DNA of 64,000 bases from an uncultured Alphaproteobacteria bacterium (GCA_902521485.1 CABYRQ010000001.1:310001-374000), one strand, 5' to 3'. Positions 33,767 through 43,389 are shown, counted from the first letter of the stretch. Numbers and translations are program-made. The notes: generated by a model from the sequence alone, not told the origin.

Positions 33767-34474
33767 ATGGATATCAACGCATCCGATATTTATAGTTTTT
33801 ATAATTCAAGGCTTGGCACTATTGTTAAACGCAACATACGTCATCAATTAAACACCCATTTAAATTCTGTAAACGATAGTGTTATTTGTGGATATGGTTA
33901 TACAAACCCTTTTCTTTCTTTTCTCAGTAAGCAAAATAAAAATTTACAAATATCCTCTATGCAGCCAGAATTTTTGGATGGTAATGTCAAAGAGAAATAC
34001 GATTTCGAACACCAAATAATACATGAATATTTCTTGCCTTTGGATCCAAGTTCTGTAGATGTAGTAATATCCACTCATTTACTTGAGTTCGTTGATAAGC
34101 CCCAGAGTAGTATTGAAGAAATATGGAGAATACTTAAGCCAAACGGGTTATTTTTATCAATTATTCCCAGGAGGTCAGGTATATGGACTCGGTATGATAA
34201 CAATCCTTTTGGGTTTGGTAGATCTTACTCAAACAAGCAATTTAAATCACTAATACAAGACTTTTTGGTTCTTGATTATAGAAAAACATTTTTACACTTT
34301 CCTCCATGGAGTCATTATTTAAATTACAAATCACACCGAACAATTGAAAAAATAGGTAAATTATTTTTTCCTTATATGGGAGGACTAATGATTTGCGTAT
34401 GTAAAAAGATTGTTTACGCAAAGAGTTCAAAAAAACAAAAAAAAATACCTATTAAAAATTTTGTGCCAACTTAA
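33767..34474 (+). CDS. SAM-dependent methyltransferase (type 11 domain)
   Basis: A 235-residue methyltransferase-like protein. The post-I/II region reads LDPSSVDVVISTHLLEFVDKPQSSIEE, followed by IWRILKPNGLFLSIIPRRSG (quoted in parts), the classical class-I order. Motif I is degenerate (VICGYGYTNPFLSF). In alphaproteobacteria this gene is typically divergent from gloB, as here. The substrate is unknown. The basic tail ends KKQKKIPIKNFVPT. Confidence 0.82.
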   Translation: MDINASDIYSFYNSRLGTIVKRNIRHQLNTHLNSVNDSVICGYGYTNPFLSFLSKQNKNLQISSMQPEFLDGNVKEKYDFEHQIIHEYFLPLDPSSVDVVISTHLLEFVDKPQSSIEEIWRILKPNGLFLSIIPRRSGIWTRYDNNPFGFGRSYSNKQFKSLIQDFLVLDYRKTFLHFPPWSHYLNYKSHRTIEKIGKLFFPYMGGLMICVCKKIVYAKSSKKQKKIPIKNFVPT

Positions 34475-34514
34475 TATTAATTTATATTGAGATTTTAAAA
34501 TATAGGATAAATTT

Positions 34515-35267
34515 TTGTTAGATATTAGTTATTACTTAATAGTTTCTTTTTCTATTCTTTTATTTGCAATTTCAAAATCGGGTTTTTCCGGGGGTGGATT
34601 GGCTTTAATTTCAGTAACCCTATTATCCATAACTTATGGTCCTTTAACTGCAATAGCTATATTAATGCCAATGTTAATTGTATGTGATGTAATTGCTTTG
34701 TTTTTAAATAGAAAACATTTTGAATATAAAATTTTATGGTCAATTGCACCATATTCTTTATTAGGGGTTATTATTGGAACAATCTTGTTTAAATTTATCA
34801 ATTTATCAATGATAAGTATTTTTATTGGATTAATCTCCTTACTATATGTTTTGCTAAATTACTTAATCGCAGACAACAAAAATTTAAAAAAAATACCCTT
34901 TTATGGAAGTAAATCTTTTTGGGGAGCTCTAGCAGGGTTTACTAGTTTTGTACTCCACTCTGGAGGATTGCCATTAAATATATATTTTATGTCAATTTAT
35001 AATAAAAAAGTGCAGTTTGTTGCAGGCGTAGTTTTTTCTATTGCTTTAATAAATTTATTTAAACTAATCCCATATTTCTATTTGGAAATATTAAACTTTG
35101 AGAAGTTATATAATTATCTAATTTTTTCACCAATTGCAGTAATAGGAGTAATTTTAGGACACTGGATGAATAGTAAGCTTTCAGATAATTCTTTTTTTAC
35201 AATTATTAATATTTTTGTTGTGATAGGCTCGCTTCGATTAATTTATTTGGGTTTAGTCGGTTTATAA
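34515..35267 (+). CDS. TauE/SafE-family membrane permease
   Basis: A 250-residue integral membrane protein with about seven to eight helices, of the TauE/SafE (sulfite/organosulfonate exporter) family. The N-terminal pattern ISKSGFSGGGLALISVTLL is characteristic, and the second half repeats it more weakly (GALAGFTSFVLHSGGLP). Start is TTG at 34515 because no ATG is in range. Transport of a small anion such as sulfite or sulfoacetate is likely. Its end overlaps the next, leftward gene by six bases. Confidence 0.85.
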   Translation: MLDISYYLIVSFSILLFAISKSGFSGGGLALISVTLLSITYGPLTAIAILMPMLIVCDVIALFLNRKHFEYKILWSIAPYSLLGVIIGTILFKFINLSMISIFIGLISLLYVLLNYLIADNKNLKKIPFYGSKSFWGALAGFTSFVLHSGGLPLNIYFMSIYNKKVQFVAGVVFSIALINLFKLIPYFYLEILNFEKLYNYLIFSPIAVIGVILGHWMNSKLSDNSFFTIINIFVVIGSLRLIYLGLVGL

Positions 35268-35618
35268 TATCTTTTCTAAAATATTGATTAATTCAAATTC
35301 ATTTTTAAATTCATTCATTTGTTTCTTATCTATCAATAATTTGTACTTACCTTCTTTTTCTTCAAGACATATAGGCAAGTCATCTTTGTAATTTAAAAGA
35401 TTAAATTCTTCCAATTCTTCAGAATGTAAAAACTTATAATTATGCGGTGAGGTCTCTATGAATTTTTTCCACGCCTCGCGCATTTTCAGATCGTGAGTAA
35501 TTTTACATAAATTGCAATCATAGGTGCTCGGGGAGGCATATTTATGGACTGTATCAAGAATATAGTTCCATTTTCCACCTTTGGCGTTATAGACAAAAAT
35601 TATATTTTTACTGTTCAT
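35262..35618 (-). CDS. small conserved protein with a CNLC motif (often called GTPase)
   Basis: A 118-residue protein from ATG at 35618; the longer frame reading upstream lies inside metW and is not used. It starts IIFVYNAKGGKWNYILDT, then STYDCNLCKITHDLKM with a Cys-x2-Cys, followed by a C-terminal acidic region. The same pattern, a YNADSG-like start with a CNLC motif, recurs in proteins often labelled GTPase in public genomes, although no real GTPase motif is visible. Function is unknown. It overlaps metW by 11 bases on the same strand. Confidence 0.7.
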   Translation of the reverse strand: MNSKNIIFVYNAKGGKWNYILDTVHKYASPSTYDCNLCKITHDLKMREAWKKFIETSPHNYKFLHSEELEEFNLLNYKDDLPICLEEKEGKYKLLIDKKQMNEFKNEFELINILEKIL

Positions 35619-36204
35619 TAGTAATATGGAAGAGAACTTCTTTACAAAACAAATTTGAAGGAATCTTGCCGTTTTCAAATTTCTTTTGAGAAAGGACATC
35701 AAATGTTGAAATTATTTTTAGATCCAGATCTGTTGCTAATTTTTTAAAATCTTTGATGCTACATGGGTGAATATAATCAGTATTATACCAGTGATCACTG
35801 TTTGCTTTTTTTAAAAGTGAGTCAAAACTTCCTGTTAAAAGAAAATTTGAAATTTTACTCAGACGTGCCGAATTATTAAAACTCACAATTATATTTTTAC
35901 TTACTTTTTTGAGGGTGTTTAATAATTGGTCTGGTTCTTGAACTGCCTGAATTGTCTGAGTCAAAAGACAATAATCGAATTGATTAAATGGAAAATCTTC
36001 AACTATTAAATTTATATCACCGTGTATTACATCTAGTCCTTTTTCCAAACATTTAATTACTTTTTCTTGATTTAATTCCACACCTTGAGCACTTATTCCT
36101 TTATTTTCTAAGTAAGTGATTAGCTCTCCATCAGAACAACCAATATCCAACACCTTTGAGTTTTCTGGAATTAAATTTAAAATGATCTCATAGTCTTTTC
36201 TCAT
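35608..36204 (-). CDS. metW: methionine biosynthesis methyltransferase-like protein MetW
   Basis: A 198-residue class-I methyltransferase-fold protein. Motif I is [15 protein letters not shown], followed by [12 protein letters not shown], and the fourth strand [19 protein letters not shown]; the signature N-terminal [17 protein letters not shown] is typical of MetW. MetW is needed with MetX for homoserine O-acetylation in many proteobacteria. Its start overlaps the metX stop by four bases, so both are regulated by the same leader. Confidence 0.95.
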   Translation of the reverse strand: MRKDYEIILNLIPENSKVLDIGCSDGELITYLENKGISAQGVELNQEKVIKCLEKGLDVIHGDINLIVEDFPFNQFDYCLLTQTIQAVQEPDQLLNTLKKVSKNIIVSFNNSARLSKISNFLLTGSFDSLLKKANSDHWYNTDYIHPCSIKDFKKLATDLDLKIISTFDVLSQKKFENGKIPSNLFCKEVLFHITNEQ

Positions 36205-37322
36205 TTTATTCCCTTTAAAAATCCCTGAGCAACCTTAAAAAATTGTGGCTCATCTAATAAAAAACTATCATGACCTCTATCTGATACGACTTCAGCAAAA
36301 CTAACATTGGACCCAATAGAATTTAGTAAAGATACTATCTCTCTTGACTCTTTTGTTGGAAATAGCCAATCACTGGTAAATGATAAAACTAGAAATCGGA
36401 TCGAATTCTCAATTATAGTTTTTTTATTTGCAATAATTTCATCTTTCACGTCAAAATAATCCATTGCTCGAGTCATATATAGATAGCTATTAGCATCAAA
36501 TCGATCAACAAAAGATCTACCTTGATAACGAAGATAACTTTCGACCTGAAAGTCTATTCCAAAGCCAAAAGATAAATCATTTTTTTCTTGTAAATTTCGA
36601 CCAAATTTATTTTGAAAAGCTCTCTCAGATAAGTAAGTAATATGAGCTATCATTCTTGCAACAGAGAGACCATTCTCAGGTTTTTCATTACTCTCCAAAT
36701 ATCTTCCATTTTGCCAATTAGGATCCAACATAATGGATTGCCTTCCTGCCTCGTCAAATGCAATATTTTGGGCAGAGTGTTTCAATGAACCTGCTATACT
36801 CATAATAGATCTTACACTCTCTGGATAAGTAGCAGCCCATTGTAGAACTTGCATCGCACCCATTGAACCACCAGCTACAGAAAGCAATTTGGATATTCCA
36901 AGTTCATCAACAAGTATTTTTTGTACTCTCACCATATCTCTAATCGTTATGGTGGGAAAATCTAAACCATATATTTTTGAGGTATCAGGATTAGTATCAT
37001 TAGGACCTGTCGTTCCAACACAGCCCCCAAGAACATTCGAGCAGATAACAAAGTATTTATTCGTATCAATAGGCTTATCGGGTCCAATCATTAATTCCCA
37101 CCAACCATTTTTTTTAGTTATAGGATTTTCCTCTGCAGGGAATTGATCACCAGTTAATGCATGACAAACCAAAATTGCATTATTTTTTTGAGCATTAAGA
37201 CTTCCATATGTTTGATAAGCGATTTGAAAATTCTTAATTTTTTTACCAGAGTCCAATGGTAGCTCTTCTTGGCATTTCAGTAAGAAACCTGGATATTCAG
37301 TATTTGCAATTATTTCTCTCAT
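36201..37322 (-). CDS. metX: homoserine O-acetyltransferase
   Basis: Alpha/beta-hydrolase-fold enzyme that acetylates (or in some alphas succinylates) homoserine at the start of methionine synthesis, 373 residues, normal length. The nucleophile elbow is [15 protein letters not shown], the charge-relay residues are Asp in FTSDWLFP and His in DRGHDSFLL, and the substrate loop is [19 protein letters not shown]-like riboswitch lies in the leader (37346-37407). The upstream divergent genes are hisC and tyrA, the usual alphaproteobacterial neighbourhood. Confidence 0.97.
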   Translation of the reverse strand: MREIIANTEYPGFLLKCQEELPLDSGKKIKNFQIAYQTYGSLNAQKNNAILVCHALTGDQFPAEENPITKKNGWWELMIGPDKPIDTNKYFVICSNVLGGCVGTTGPNDTNPDTSKIYGLDFPTITIRDMVRVQKILVDELGISKLLSVAGGSMGAMQVLQWAATYPESVRSIMSIAGSLKHSAQNIAFDEAGRQSIMLDPNWQNGRYLESNEKPENGLSVARMIAHITYLSERAFQNKFGRNLQEKNDLSFGFGIDFQVESYLRYQGRSFVDRFDANSYLYMTRAMDYFDVKDEIIANKKTIIENSIRFLVLSFTSDWLFPTKESREIVSLLNSIGSNVSFAEVVSDRGHDSFLLDEPQFFKVAQGFLKGIK

Positions 37323-37345
37323 TTTTAAACCTGTTCAAAAGATAA

Positions 37346-37407
37346 CTGCGGGAGATACGCTTTAGCTGTTTTACACCCGCAAGCTGCTATCAAATCGGTG
37401 AAACTGG
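37346..37407 (-). promoter_or_regulatory. SAM-II riboswitch (metA/metX-type) with alternative hairpin
   Basis: On the minus strand the leader reads CACCGATTTGATAGCAGC, then TTGCGGGTGTAAAACAGCTA and AAGCG. It shows SAM-II hallmarks: P1 CACC (37400-37397) with GGTG (37377-37374), loop GATTTGA, the GCTTGC block, an A-rich linker TAAAA, and the closing AGCTAAA strand, with TAGC/GCTA for the pseudoknot. A second stem, TTGCGGG with CCCGCAG (37382-37376 with 352-346), competes with the P1 3' strand and is followed by TTATCTTTTG. SAM is the expected ligand and metX-metW the regulated genes. Confidence 0.8.
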
Positions 37408-37486
37408 AATTTAAGGCTTTTTGGATTAATTTTCAATATAAAATGATGATATTTTCTTTATATAGTTTATTTATTATCAAAAAATT

Positions 37487-38542
37487 ATGAAAAATAGCCA
37501 ACCAAAAAATACCTACAAGGGTGGAGCAGAAGTATTTAAAGGGTATGTAAGGCTTTCATCAAATGAGAACAACTATGGCCCAGCTAAATCTGTGAAGTCA
37601 TTAATAAAAAAAAATATTAAATTTTCAAATATCTATCCTGAGCTTGATGGAGAGAGTTTAATTAATCAAATTGCTAAAACTTATAAAATAAATAATAAAC
37701 AAATTATATTAGGCGCAGGCTCAGATGAAGTTCTCCAAATGATATATAATACTTTTTCAAAACCCAATGATGAAGTCGTTTTTACTAAATATGCTTTTGC
37801 TATGTATTCAATCTATGCAAAACACTTTAGATGCAAAGTAAAAAAATATGATGATAAAGAGTTTCAATTTAAATTAGAAAATTTAAGTAAAATTATAAGT
37901 TCAAAAACAAAAATTGTTTTTTTAGCTAACCCCAATAATCCTACTGGGTCTATTTTTTACAAAAATGAATTAATAAAATTTTTAAATAAAGTAAGTAAAA
38001 AAACAATTATTGTTTTAGACTCAGCATACTGTGAATACATTAGAGATAAAAAATATGATGATGGAATGCAATTAGTTAAAAAATATTCTAATTTAATTAT
38101 AACAAGGTCTTTTTCAAAAATATTTGCTCTAGGCGGCCTAAGGGTAGGTTGGGGATATGCTAATTCAAAGCTTATTTCTCAACTCTATCAATATAAAAAG
38201 CCATTTAATGTATCAAGATTGTCATGCATTGCAGCCCAAGAGTCTTTGAAAAATAAAAAATGGATTAATGAATCTGTAAAAAATAATTTTGTAAACAAAT
38301 CTCTTACTTGCAGAGGTCTAAATAACAAATTATTTGAAACCATTGATACTCAGGCCAATTTTATCCTTTTAAAGTTTAAAAGTTCATCAATAACTCAAAA
38401 ATTTGTTGATTTTTTACACTCCAATAAAATTACAGTCAGATCATTGTCATCATATGGATTACATAATTTTGTTAGGATGACCATTGGAACAAAAAGTGAC
38501 ATGAAAAAGGCAGTAAAAACAGCCAATAAATTTAATGTTTAA
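37487..38542 (+). CDS. hisC: histidinol-phosphate aminotransferase
   Basis: PLP-dependent class-I/II aminotransferase, 351 residues, typical for HisC. Substrate-site SSNENNYGPA stands at the N-terminus. The PLP motifs are FLANPNNPTGSIFY, ILDSAYCEY-like DSAYCEY, and the Schiff-base lysine in ITRSFSKIFALGGLRVGWG. It transfers amino groups in histidine synthesis. Next to tyrA it probably also serves as the aromatic amino-acid aminotransferase, as in other alphas. It overlaps tyrA by eight bases. Confidence 0.93.
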   Translation: MKNSQPKNTYKGGAEVFKGYVRLSSNENNYGPAKSVKSLIKKNIKFSNIYPELDGESLINQIAKTYKINNKQIILGAGSDEVLQMIYNTFSKPNDEVVFTKYAFAMYSIYAKHFRCKVKKYDDKEFQFKLENLSKIISSKTKIVFLANPNNPTGSIFYKNELIKFLNKVSKKTIIVLDSAYCEYIRDKKYDDGMQLVKKYSNLIITRSFSKIFALGGLRVGWGYANSKLISQLYQYKKPFNVSRLSCIAAQESLKNKKWINESVKNNFVNKSLTCRGLNNKLFETIDTQANFILLKFKSSSITQKFVDFLHSNKITVRSLSSYGLHNFVRMTIGTKSDMKKAVKTANKFNV

Positions 38543-39431
38543 AAATATTCTCATAATTGGTTTTGGAATGATTGGATCATCAATAGCAAGATCAGTAATT
38601 AAAAAATACAAAAATGTTAATATTTTTGCCTTTGATAAATCCAATAACCTCAAAATTAGAATTAATAAATCAAAAATAAATAATGTAAATCTTTTGAAAT
38701 CACTTCAAGAAATCAACAATTTAAATATTGATCTCATAATTATTTGTGTACCTATGCTCCAGTATCAATCTATATTCAAAAAACTTAGCAACATTAATTT
38801 AGATAAAACAATTGTTACAGATGTGGGTTCAACAAAAGTAAATATAGAAAAATTATATAATCAAAAAAAATATAAATTTAATTTTATTCCCTCACACCCA
38901 ATAGCGGGTATTGAAAAAGCTGGACTGGAGAATGGATTTGATGGACTATTTACAAATAGATATAATATTATTTGTCCTTTAAAAAAATCTTCCAAGACAA
39001 ACATAAATAAGATAGTTAAGTTTTGGAAGTCACTAAATATGAAAATAGAAATTATGTCTGCAAAAGAGCATGATAAAGTACTTAGCTTGACTTCACATTT
39101 GCCTCATTTAATTTCCTATTCATTAGTTTTGACGGCAATGAAAAAAGAATCTTCACTAAATTCAAAGCTTGTAAAATTTTCTGCTGGTGGATTTAGAGAC
39201 TTTACTAGAGTAGCAGGAAGTGATCCAGAAATGTGGAGGGATATATTTTTAGCAAATAATTCTCAAATTCAAAAATTAACTAATAATTTCATAAGTGAAT
39301 TAAAAAAATTTTCTAAAACTCTCAATCATGGAAATTCTAAAAATTTATTAACAAAATTAAAGAAGACCAAAAACGTAAGAGATAGAATTGTTAAGGCAAG
39401 ACAGGCAGGAAAGTTTATTCCTAATGATTAA
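38535..39431 (+). CDS. tyrA: prephenate/arogenate dehydrogenase (cyclohexadienyl dehydrogenase)
   Basis: NAD(P)-dependent dehydrogenase of tyrosine synthesis, 298 residues, about the size of TyrC-type enzymes. Rossmann motif IIGFGMIGSSIARSVIKKY stands at the N-terminus; SHPIAGIEKAGLENGF is the conserved substrate-site segment; LTSHLPHLISYSL carries the catalytic-region histidines; and ASDPEMWRDIF-like GSDPEMWRDIF completes the family pattern. Unlike its neighbours it is very rich in Asn, Lys and Ile. Its stop overlaps the leftward plsC by 11 bases. Confidence 0.93.
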   Translation: MFKNILIIGFGMIGSSIARSVIKKYKNVNIFAFDKSNNLKIRINKSKINNVNLLKSLQEINNLNIDLIIICVPMLQYQSIFKKLSNINLDKTIVTDVGSTKVNIEKLYNQKKYKFNFIPSHPIAGIEKAGLENGFDGLFTNRYNIICPLKKSSKTNINKIVKFWKSLNMKIEIMSAKEHDKVLSLTSHLPHLISYSLVLTAMKKESSLNSKLVKFSAGGFRDFTRVAGSDPEMWRDIFLANNSQIQKLTNNFISELKKFSKTLNHGNSKNLLTKLKKTKNVRDRIVKARQAGKFIPND

Positions 39432-40092
39432 GGCTATTTATCTCCATTTTGAGTTTATTTAAAAATTCTTGCTTGCTTAACCCTGGAGGTATCGGTTCTT
39501 TAAACTCTACTGTTATGGAGCCTTTATGAATCTGATTATTTTTAGGCCAAAATTTTCCAGAATTTAAAGCAATAGGCACAACTGGCTTGTTTAAAGACTT
39601 GTACATAGAATAAATTCCAGGCTTTAAATCAGGTTGATCCTTAAAGGTTGTTCTGGTTCCCTCGGGAAAAATTATTACAGGTCTATGATCTAAATATTCA
39701 GCTGTTTGCTGATTTACGTAACGAAGACTATGGATTCCTTGTTTTCTATCAATAGCTATCATTCCCAATTTTTTAAGATAGGTCCCAAATAAAGGAATAT
39801 TCAATAATTCTTTTTTTAAAATATATGCAGGATTATAAAAGAGCTCATTAAAGTATATTGTTTCAAACATTGACTGATGTTTACTTGCATAGAGATAACC
39901 CTTTTTGTGAGCAAAATTAGAATTAATTACTTTTATATTAATTCCAAACAGTTTTAAAATTACTGTCATGTTTCTTGTAAAGAAAAGCACAAAAAATCTA
40001 AATTTTGTATATTTGAAGGGAAGGCCTAACAAAGAAATAATTAATACAATAGCTGTTGTAAAATAAAAGGTTATTAAAAAACTAAATTTCAT
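39421..40092 (-). CDS. plsC: 1-acyl-sn-glycerol-3-phosphate acyltransferase (PlsC type)
   Basis: Membrane-bound lysophosphatidate acyltransferase, 223 residues, with one N-terminal helix. The catalytic motif is KHQSMFET, where the usual HX4D reads HX4E (His with Glu five later), as seen in a subset of alphaproteobacterial members. Motif III is FPEGTR and motif IV PVVPIALNSG. It makes phosphatidic acid for membrane lipid synthesis. It overlaps the next upstream gene by 11 bases on the same strand. Confidence 0.9.
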   Translation of the reverse strand: MKFSFLITFYFTTAIVLIISLLGLPFKYTKFRFFVLFFTRNMTVILKLFGINIKVINSNFAHKKGYLYASKHQSMFETIYFNELFYNPAYILKKELLNIPLFGTYLKKLGMIAIDRKQGIHSLRYVNQQTAEYLDHRPVIIFPEGTRTTFKDQPDLKPGIYSMYKSLNKPVVPIALNSGKFWPKNNQIHKGSITVEFKEPIPPGLSKQEFLNKLKMEINSLNH

Positions 40093-40648
40093 ATTTTTTT
40101 ATAAAAACTAATTTTGAGACAATTAACTTAATGTATTCCTCTACCAATTTTTCAAAAGGAATGACTATATCACTATTACTCACAGAATAAGGAGTTACTT
40201 TCAAACCTGATAGTTGATTAAATAAAAATTCTGCACGTTGCATATGTAAATCTGAAGTAATTAATAAAATCGATTTTATTTTTTTTTCTAAGGCCCAATA
40301 TCTTGTTTCTAATGCATTTTCATATGTATTTTTTGATAAATAACCAACCTCAATACAACATTCAACAATGTTTTGATCAAAGTTAAGAATATTCACTAAT
40401 ACAACTTCTGAATTAAAGGTATTATCAACACCAGAAATAAACATCTTATTTTGATTAGATTTTTCGATTTGTTTATAACCCTCAATTATTCTCTCTCCTT
40501 TCCCCCCTGTTAATACAACAATCGCATCAACATTAAAGTTACTTACAGGATCATGAGATAAATTATTTTTAAATTTAATTAAACCAAGAGTTAAAAATAA
40601 TAAGATTAAGGCGATTATAATATTTACACGCTTTAAAAATATTATCAT
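40082..40648 (-). CDS. YdcF-family (DUF218) membrane-anchored protein
   Basis: A 188-residue protein with an N-terminal membrane anchor (about 9-24) and a DUF218/YdcF Rossmann-like domain in the periplasm. The motif DAIVVLTGGKGERIIEG matches the usual xxVLTGGxGRI, followed by KSILLITSDLHMQRAEFLF, which matches the ITSxxHMxRA signature. Members are linked to cell-envelope metabolism (ElyC/SanA-like), with unknown chemistry. It sits between plsC and lysA, one base from lysA. Confidence 0.9.
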   Translation of the reverse strand: MIIFLKRVNIIIALILLFLTLGLIKFKNNLSHDPVSNFNVDAIVVLTGGKGERIIEGYKQIEKSNQNKMFISGVDNTFNSEVVLVNILNFDQNIVECCIEVGYLSKNTYENALETRYWALEKKIKSILLITSDLHMQRAEFLFNQLSGLKVTPYSVSNSDIVIPFEKLVEEYIKLIVSKLVFIKKYEI

Positions 40649-41835
40649 TACATGATCTCATTTTTACATAGATCTTCTAAGGTATCACGAGATCGGATAA
40701 CACGATACTCATCTTTGTTGAACAATACTTCTAGAGGTCGAGGTCGACTATTATAAGTTGAGGACATAGAGGATCCGTAAGCACCAACATTCATAAATAC
40801 TATATTGTCTCCAACTTTTATCTTGGGGAGTTCAATATCTTTTACAAAATAATCAGTAGACTCACAAATTCCACCTGCAATATCATAAATTTCAACATCC
40901 TTTGAATTGTTTGAAACTTTTATTGGTGGCTTTATGTCATACAAAGCTGGACGTATGTATTCAGAAAATGAACAGTCAATAATAGCAATTTTCTTATTGC
41001 CACTATTTTTTATATATAAAACTTTACTGATAAGTTCACAACTATCAGCTACTATAAATCTTCCAGGTTCAAAAATAATATTATAATTTTTACCATTAAG
41101 TATTTTGTTACAATTATTTTTCCAACTATCAAAATTGATTTCTTTATCTGAGTGATCAAGAACAGCAAATCCTCCACCAAAATCTAAAGTATCAATATTT
41201 ATATTATTTTTTAGATTTTGCTCATCTGCAATTTTGATTAAATTTTCATATGAACCGAGTAACTTCTGATAATCAGTTATTTGACTTCCTATATGAACAG
41301 AAAGTGTTTTTAAGTTTACCCCCTCTAAATTAGAGATTGTATCAAAGTCAATTTGATCAATTGAAATACCGAATTTACCTCCTGATAAACCAGTAGTAAT
41401 CTTATCCATGGTCGACCCATCAATATCGGGGTTTATTCTTATACCAATATTTGTTTTTAACCCCTTACTTAAAGAGTAATCATTAATGAATTCAATTTCC
41501 TCAATATTTTCAACATTTATAGAGTGAATTTTCTGCGTGATTGCGTACTTTAAATCGAAATCAGTTTTTCCCGGCCCATCAAATATAATATCTTCAGGTT
41601 CAAACCCGGCTTTCAAAGATTTAAACAATTCACCAGCAGAGACAACTTCAGCACCAAAACCACAACGATGAATAAGGTTTAAAATTGCAAGGTTAGGATT
41701 AGCTTTGACGGCAAAATTAAATTTTCTAGGAAACTCTAATTCTAAATCATTTAGAAAATTTATTTTATCTTTAATTTTATCCTCATCATAAAGATAAAAA
41801 GGACTAGAAAACTCTTTTAATATTTTATCCAGCAT
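40648..41835 (-). CDS. lysA: diaminopimelate decarboxylase
   Basis: PLP enzyme of the last step of lysine synthesis, 395 residues, slightly shorter than E. coli LysA (420). The Schiff-base lysine is Lys44 in FAVKANPNLA. The PLP/phosphate region is GAEVVSAGELFKSLKAG and the glycine loop is IFEPGRFIVADS, with CESTDYF as the conserved cysteine/substrate segment near the end. The start overlaps the small lipoprotein gene by one base (TAATG). Confidence 0.95.
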   Translation of the reverse strand: MLDKILKEFSSPFYLYDEDKIKDKINFLNDLELEFPRKFNFAVKANPNLAILNLIHRCGFGAEVVSAGELFKSLKAGFEPEDIIFDGPGKTDFDLKYAITQKIHSINVENIEEIEFINDYSLSKGLKTNIGIRINPDIDGSTMDKITTGLSGGKFGISIDQIDFDTISNLEGVNLKTLSVHIGSQITDYQKLLGSYENLIKIADEQNLKNNINIDTLDFGGGFAVLDHSDKEINFDSWKNNCNKILNGKNYNIIFEPGRFIVADSCELISKVLYIKNSGNKKIAIIDCSFSEYIRPALYDIKPPIKVSNNSKDVEIYDIAGGICESTDYFVKDIELPKIKVGDNIVFMNVGAYGSSMSSTYNSRPRPLEVLFNKDEYRVIRSRDTLEDLCKNEIM

Positions 41836-41984
41836 TATTCGCTCTCAGGGTAATCATAGTCATCATTAGGAGGAAATGGATATTGAGATTTATCTACAAC
41901 ACCCTCCGGTAATTTATTAGGTTTTTGGTTTCCACAGCCAATGATAAATATAGGTAATAATATTATTAATAAAAACTTCATCAT
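41835..41984 (-). CDS. small lipoprotein, LptM-like, between argH and lysA
   Basis: A 49-residue frame too short to be found by size. It begins MMKFLLIILLPIFIIGCGNQ, a perfect lipoprotein signal: hydrophobic core, lipobox IIGC with the Cys at 17. The remainder is hydrophilic and acidic and ends DDYDYPESE. It overlaps argH by four bases (ATGA) and lysA by one. The position argH-small lipoprotein-lysA is where LptM (the lipoprotein that assists LptD assembly) occurs in many proteobacteria; its N-terminal CGxKxP pattern is only partly matched (CGNQKP). Confidence 0.8.
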   Translation of the reverse strand: MMKFLLIILLPIFIIGCGNQKPNKLPEGVVDKSQYPFPPNDDYDYPESE

Positions 41985-43372
41985 CTTACTTTAAGAAATT
42001 TAATATATTTTTTAATCACTCTAGAAACCTCTTTTGGATTAGAGCTCATGGGTGTTTTTTTTCTTGATAGACTGTTATTTATATCAACGTATTTATAAAT
42101 ATTTTTATCAATTGATTTTTGAAATTTTTGGTACTCATCAATTTTTATTTGTGAGAGATTTTTATTTTTATCCTGAGCATAGTTTACTATATCAGCAATA
42201 ATTTTATAAGATTCTCTGAAAGGTATTTTCTTTTCTATAACTAGATAGTCTGCTAAATCTGTGGCTGTAGCAAAATAATTATTACATAAATCTCTTCCAA
42301 TAGATTTTTCAAAATTAGATTTTTTAATAACTTTTTCCATAATTTTAATACAGCTTATTAACTCATCATAACAATCAAATATTATCCTTTTATCCTCCTG
42401 AAAATCTTTAAAATAAGTTAAAGGAAGGTTTGAAACGATATTTGAGAGTTCTATTGACTTAACTCTAATGCTATTCGTTTTTGATCTTACAAGTTCTAAC
42501 GAGTCTGGATTTCTTTTTTGAGGCATTATGGAACTACCTGTAGAATATTCACTACTTATATTAAATAACTTCATGAAATTACTTGACCATAAAATTAGCT
42601 CAGATGACAATTTACTTAAATGTGTCGCAGTTAAAGAACTAGCATGTAGAAAATACATGCAAAAATCACGATCACTTACACCATCCATAGAATTATTTTT
42701 AGATTTTGAAAAATGTAAACTTTTATTTAGTAAACTAATATCTAAATTATAATTGCTACCTGCTAAAGCAGCACTGCCTAATACATTTTCATCGCTGTTA
42801 TTTATACAAAAATCAAAATAATTTAAGTCTCTTTTAAACATCTCTAAATATGCAACTAAGTGATGAGCTAAAGATACAGGTTGTGCCACTTGCAAATGAG
42901 TAAATCCAGGAATAATAGTTTTTTCATTTCCACGAGCTTGATTTAAAATAGACTTCATTAAATTCTTGATTTCTTCTTGTAAATTTTTGGAGGCTTTGAT
43001 TGTCCATAATCTTGTATCAGTTGCTACCTGATCATTACGAGACCTTCCAGTATGTATCTTATTAGCTACATTACCTATTTTTTTATTGAGGAAAGACTCT
43101 ACATTCATGTGAATATCCTCATTTTTTTTTGAAAATTTTAGTCTACCTTTTTTATTATCATTCAATATTGAATTTAATCCTTTTTGAATAGTAAGAGCTT
43201 CTTTTTTTGAAATAACTTTTAGTTTTACTAAAGCTTTTACATGTGCACTTGTAACAGCAATATCCTCTTCAATTAATCTTTTATCAATATCAATTGAGCT
43301 ATTAAAATCATCCATTAAACTGGAAGTGCTTTTATTAATTGTGGTTGATAGTATTTTACTTTTCTTATTCAT
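41981..43372 (-). CDS. argH: argininosuccinate lyase
   Basis: Fumarase/aspartase-superfamily enzyme that splits argininosuccinate into arginine and fumarate, 463 residues, normal length. The signature is GSSIMPQKRNPD (about 282-293), the catalytic-serine loop. The N-terminal part holds DEDIHMNVES-like NEDIHMNVESFL, HTGRSRNDQVATD and GFTHLQVAQPVS, the other two conserved regions. Very Lys/Ile/Asn-rich, as others here. It closes the urea/arginine pathway; other arg genes lie elsewhere. Confidence 0.97.
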   Translation of the reverse strand: MNKKSKILSTTINKSTSSLMDDFNSSIDIDKRLIEEDIAVTSAHVKALVKLKVISKKEALTIQKGLNSILNDNKKGRLKFSKKNEDIHMNVESFLNKKIGNVANKIHTGRSRNDQVATDTRLWTIKASKNLQEEIKNLMKSILNQARGNEKTIIPGFTHLQVAQPVSLAHHLVAYLEMFKRDLNYFDFCINNSDENVLGSAALAGSNYNLDISLLNKSLHFSKSKNNSMDGVSDRDFCMYFLHASSLTATHLSKLSSELILWSSNFMKLFNISSEYSTGSSIMPQKRNPDSLELVRSKTNSIRVKSIELSNIVSNLPLTYFKDFQEDKRIIFDCYDELISCIKIMEKVIKKSNFEKSIGRDLCNNYFATATDLADYLVIEKKIPFRESYKIIADIVNYAQDKNKNLSQIKIDEYQKFQKSIDKNIYKYVDINNSLSRKKTPMSSNPKEVSRVIKKYIKFLKVR

Positions 43373-43389
43373 GATTTTAGTAATTTAAA

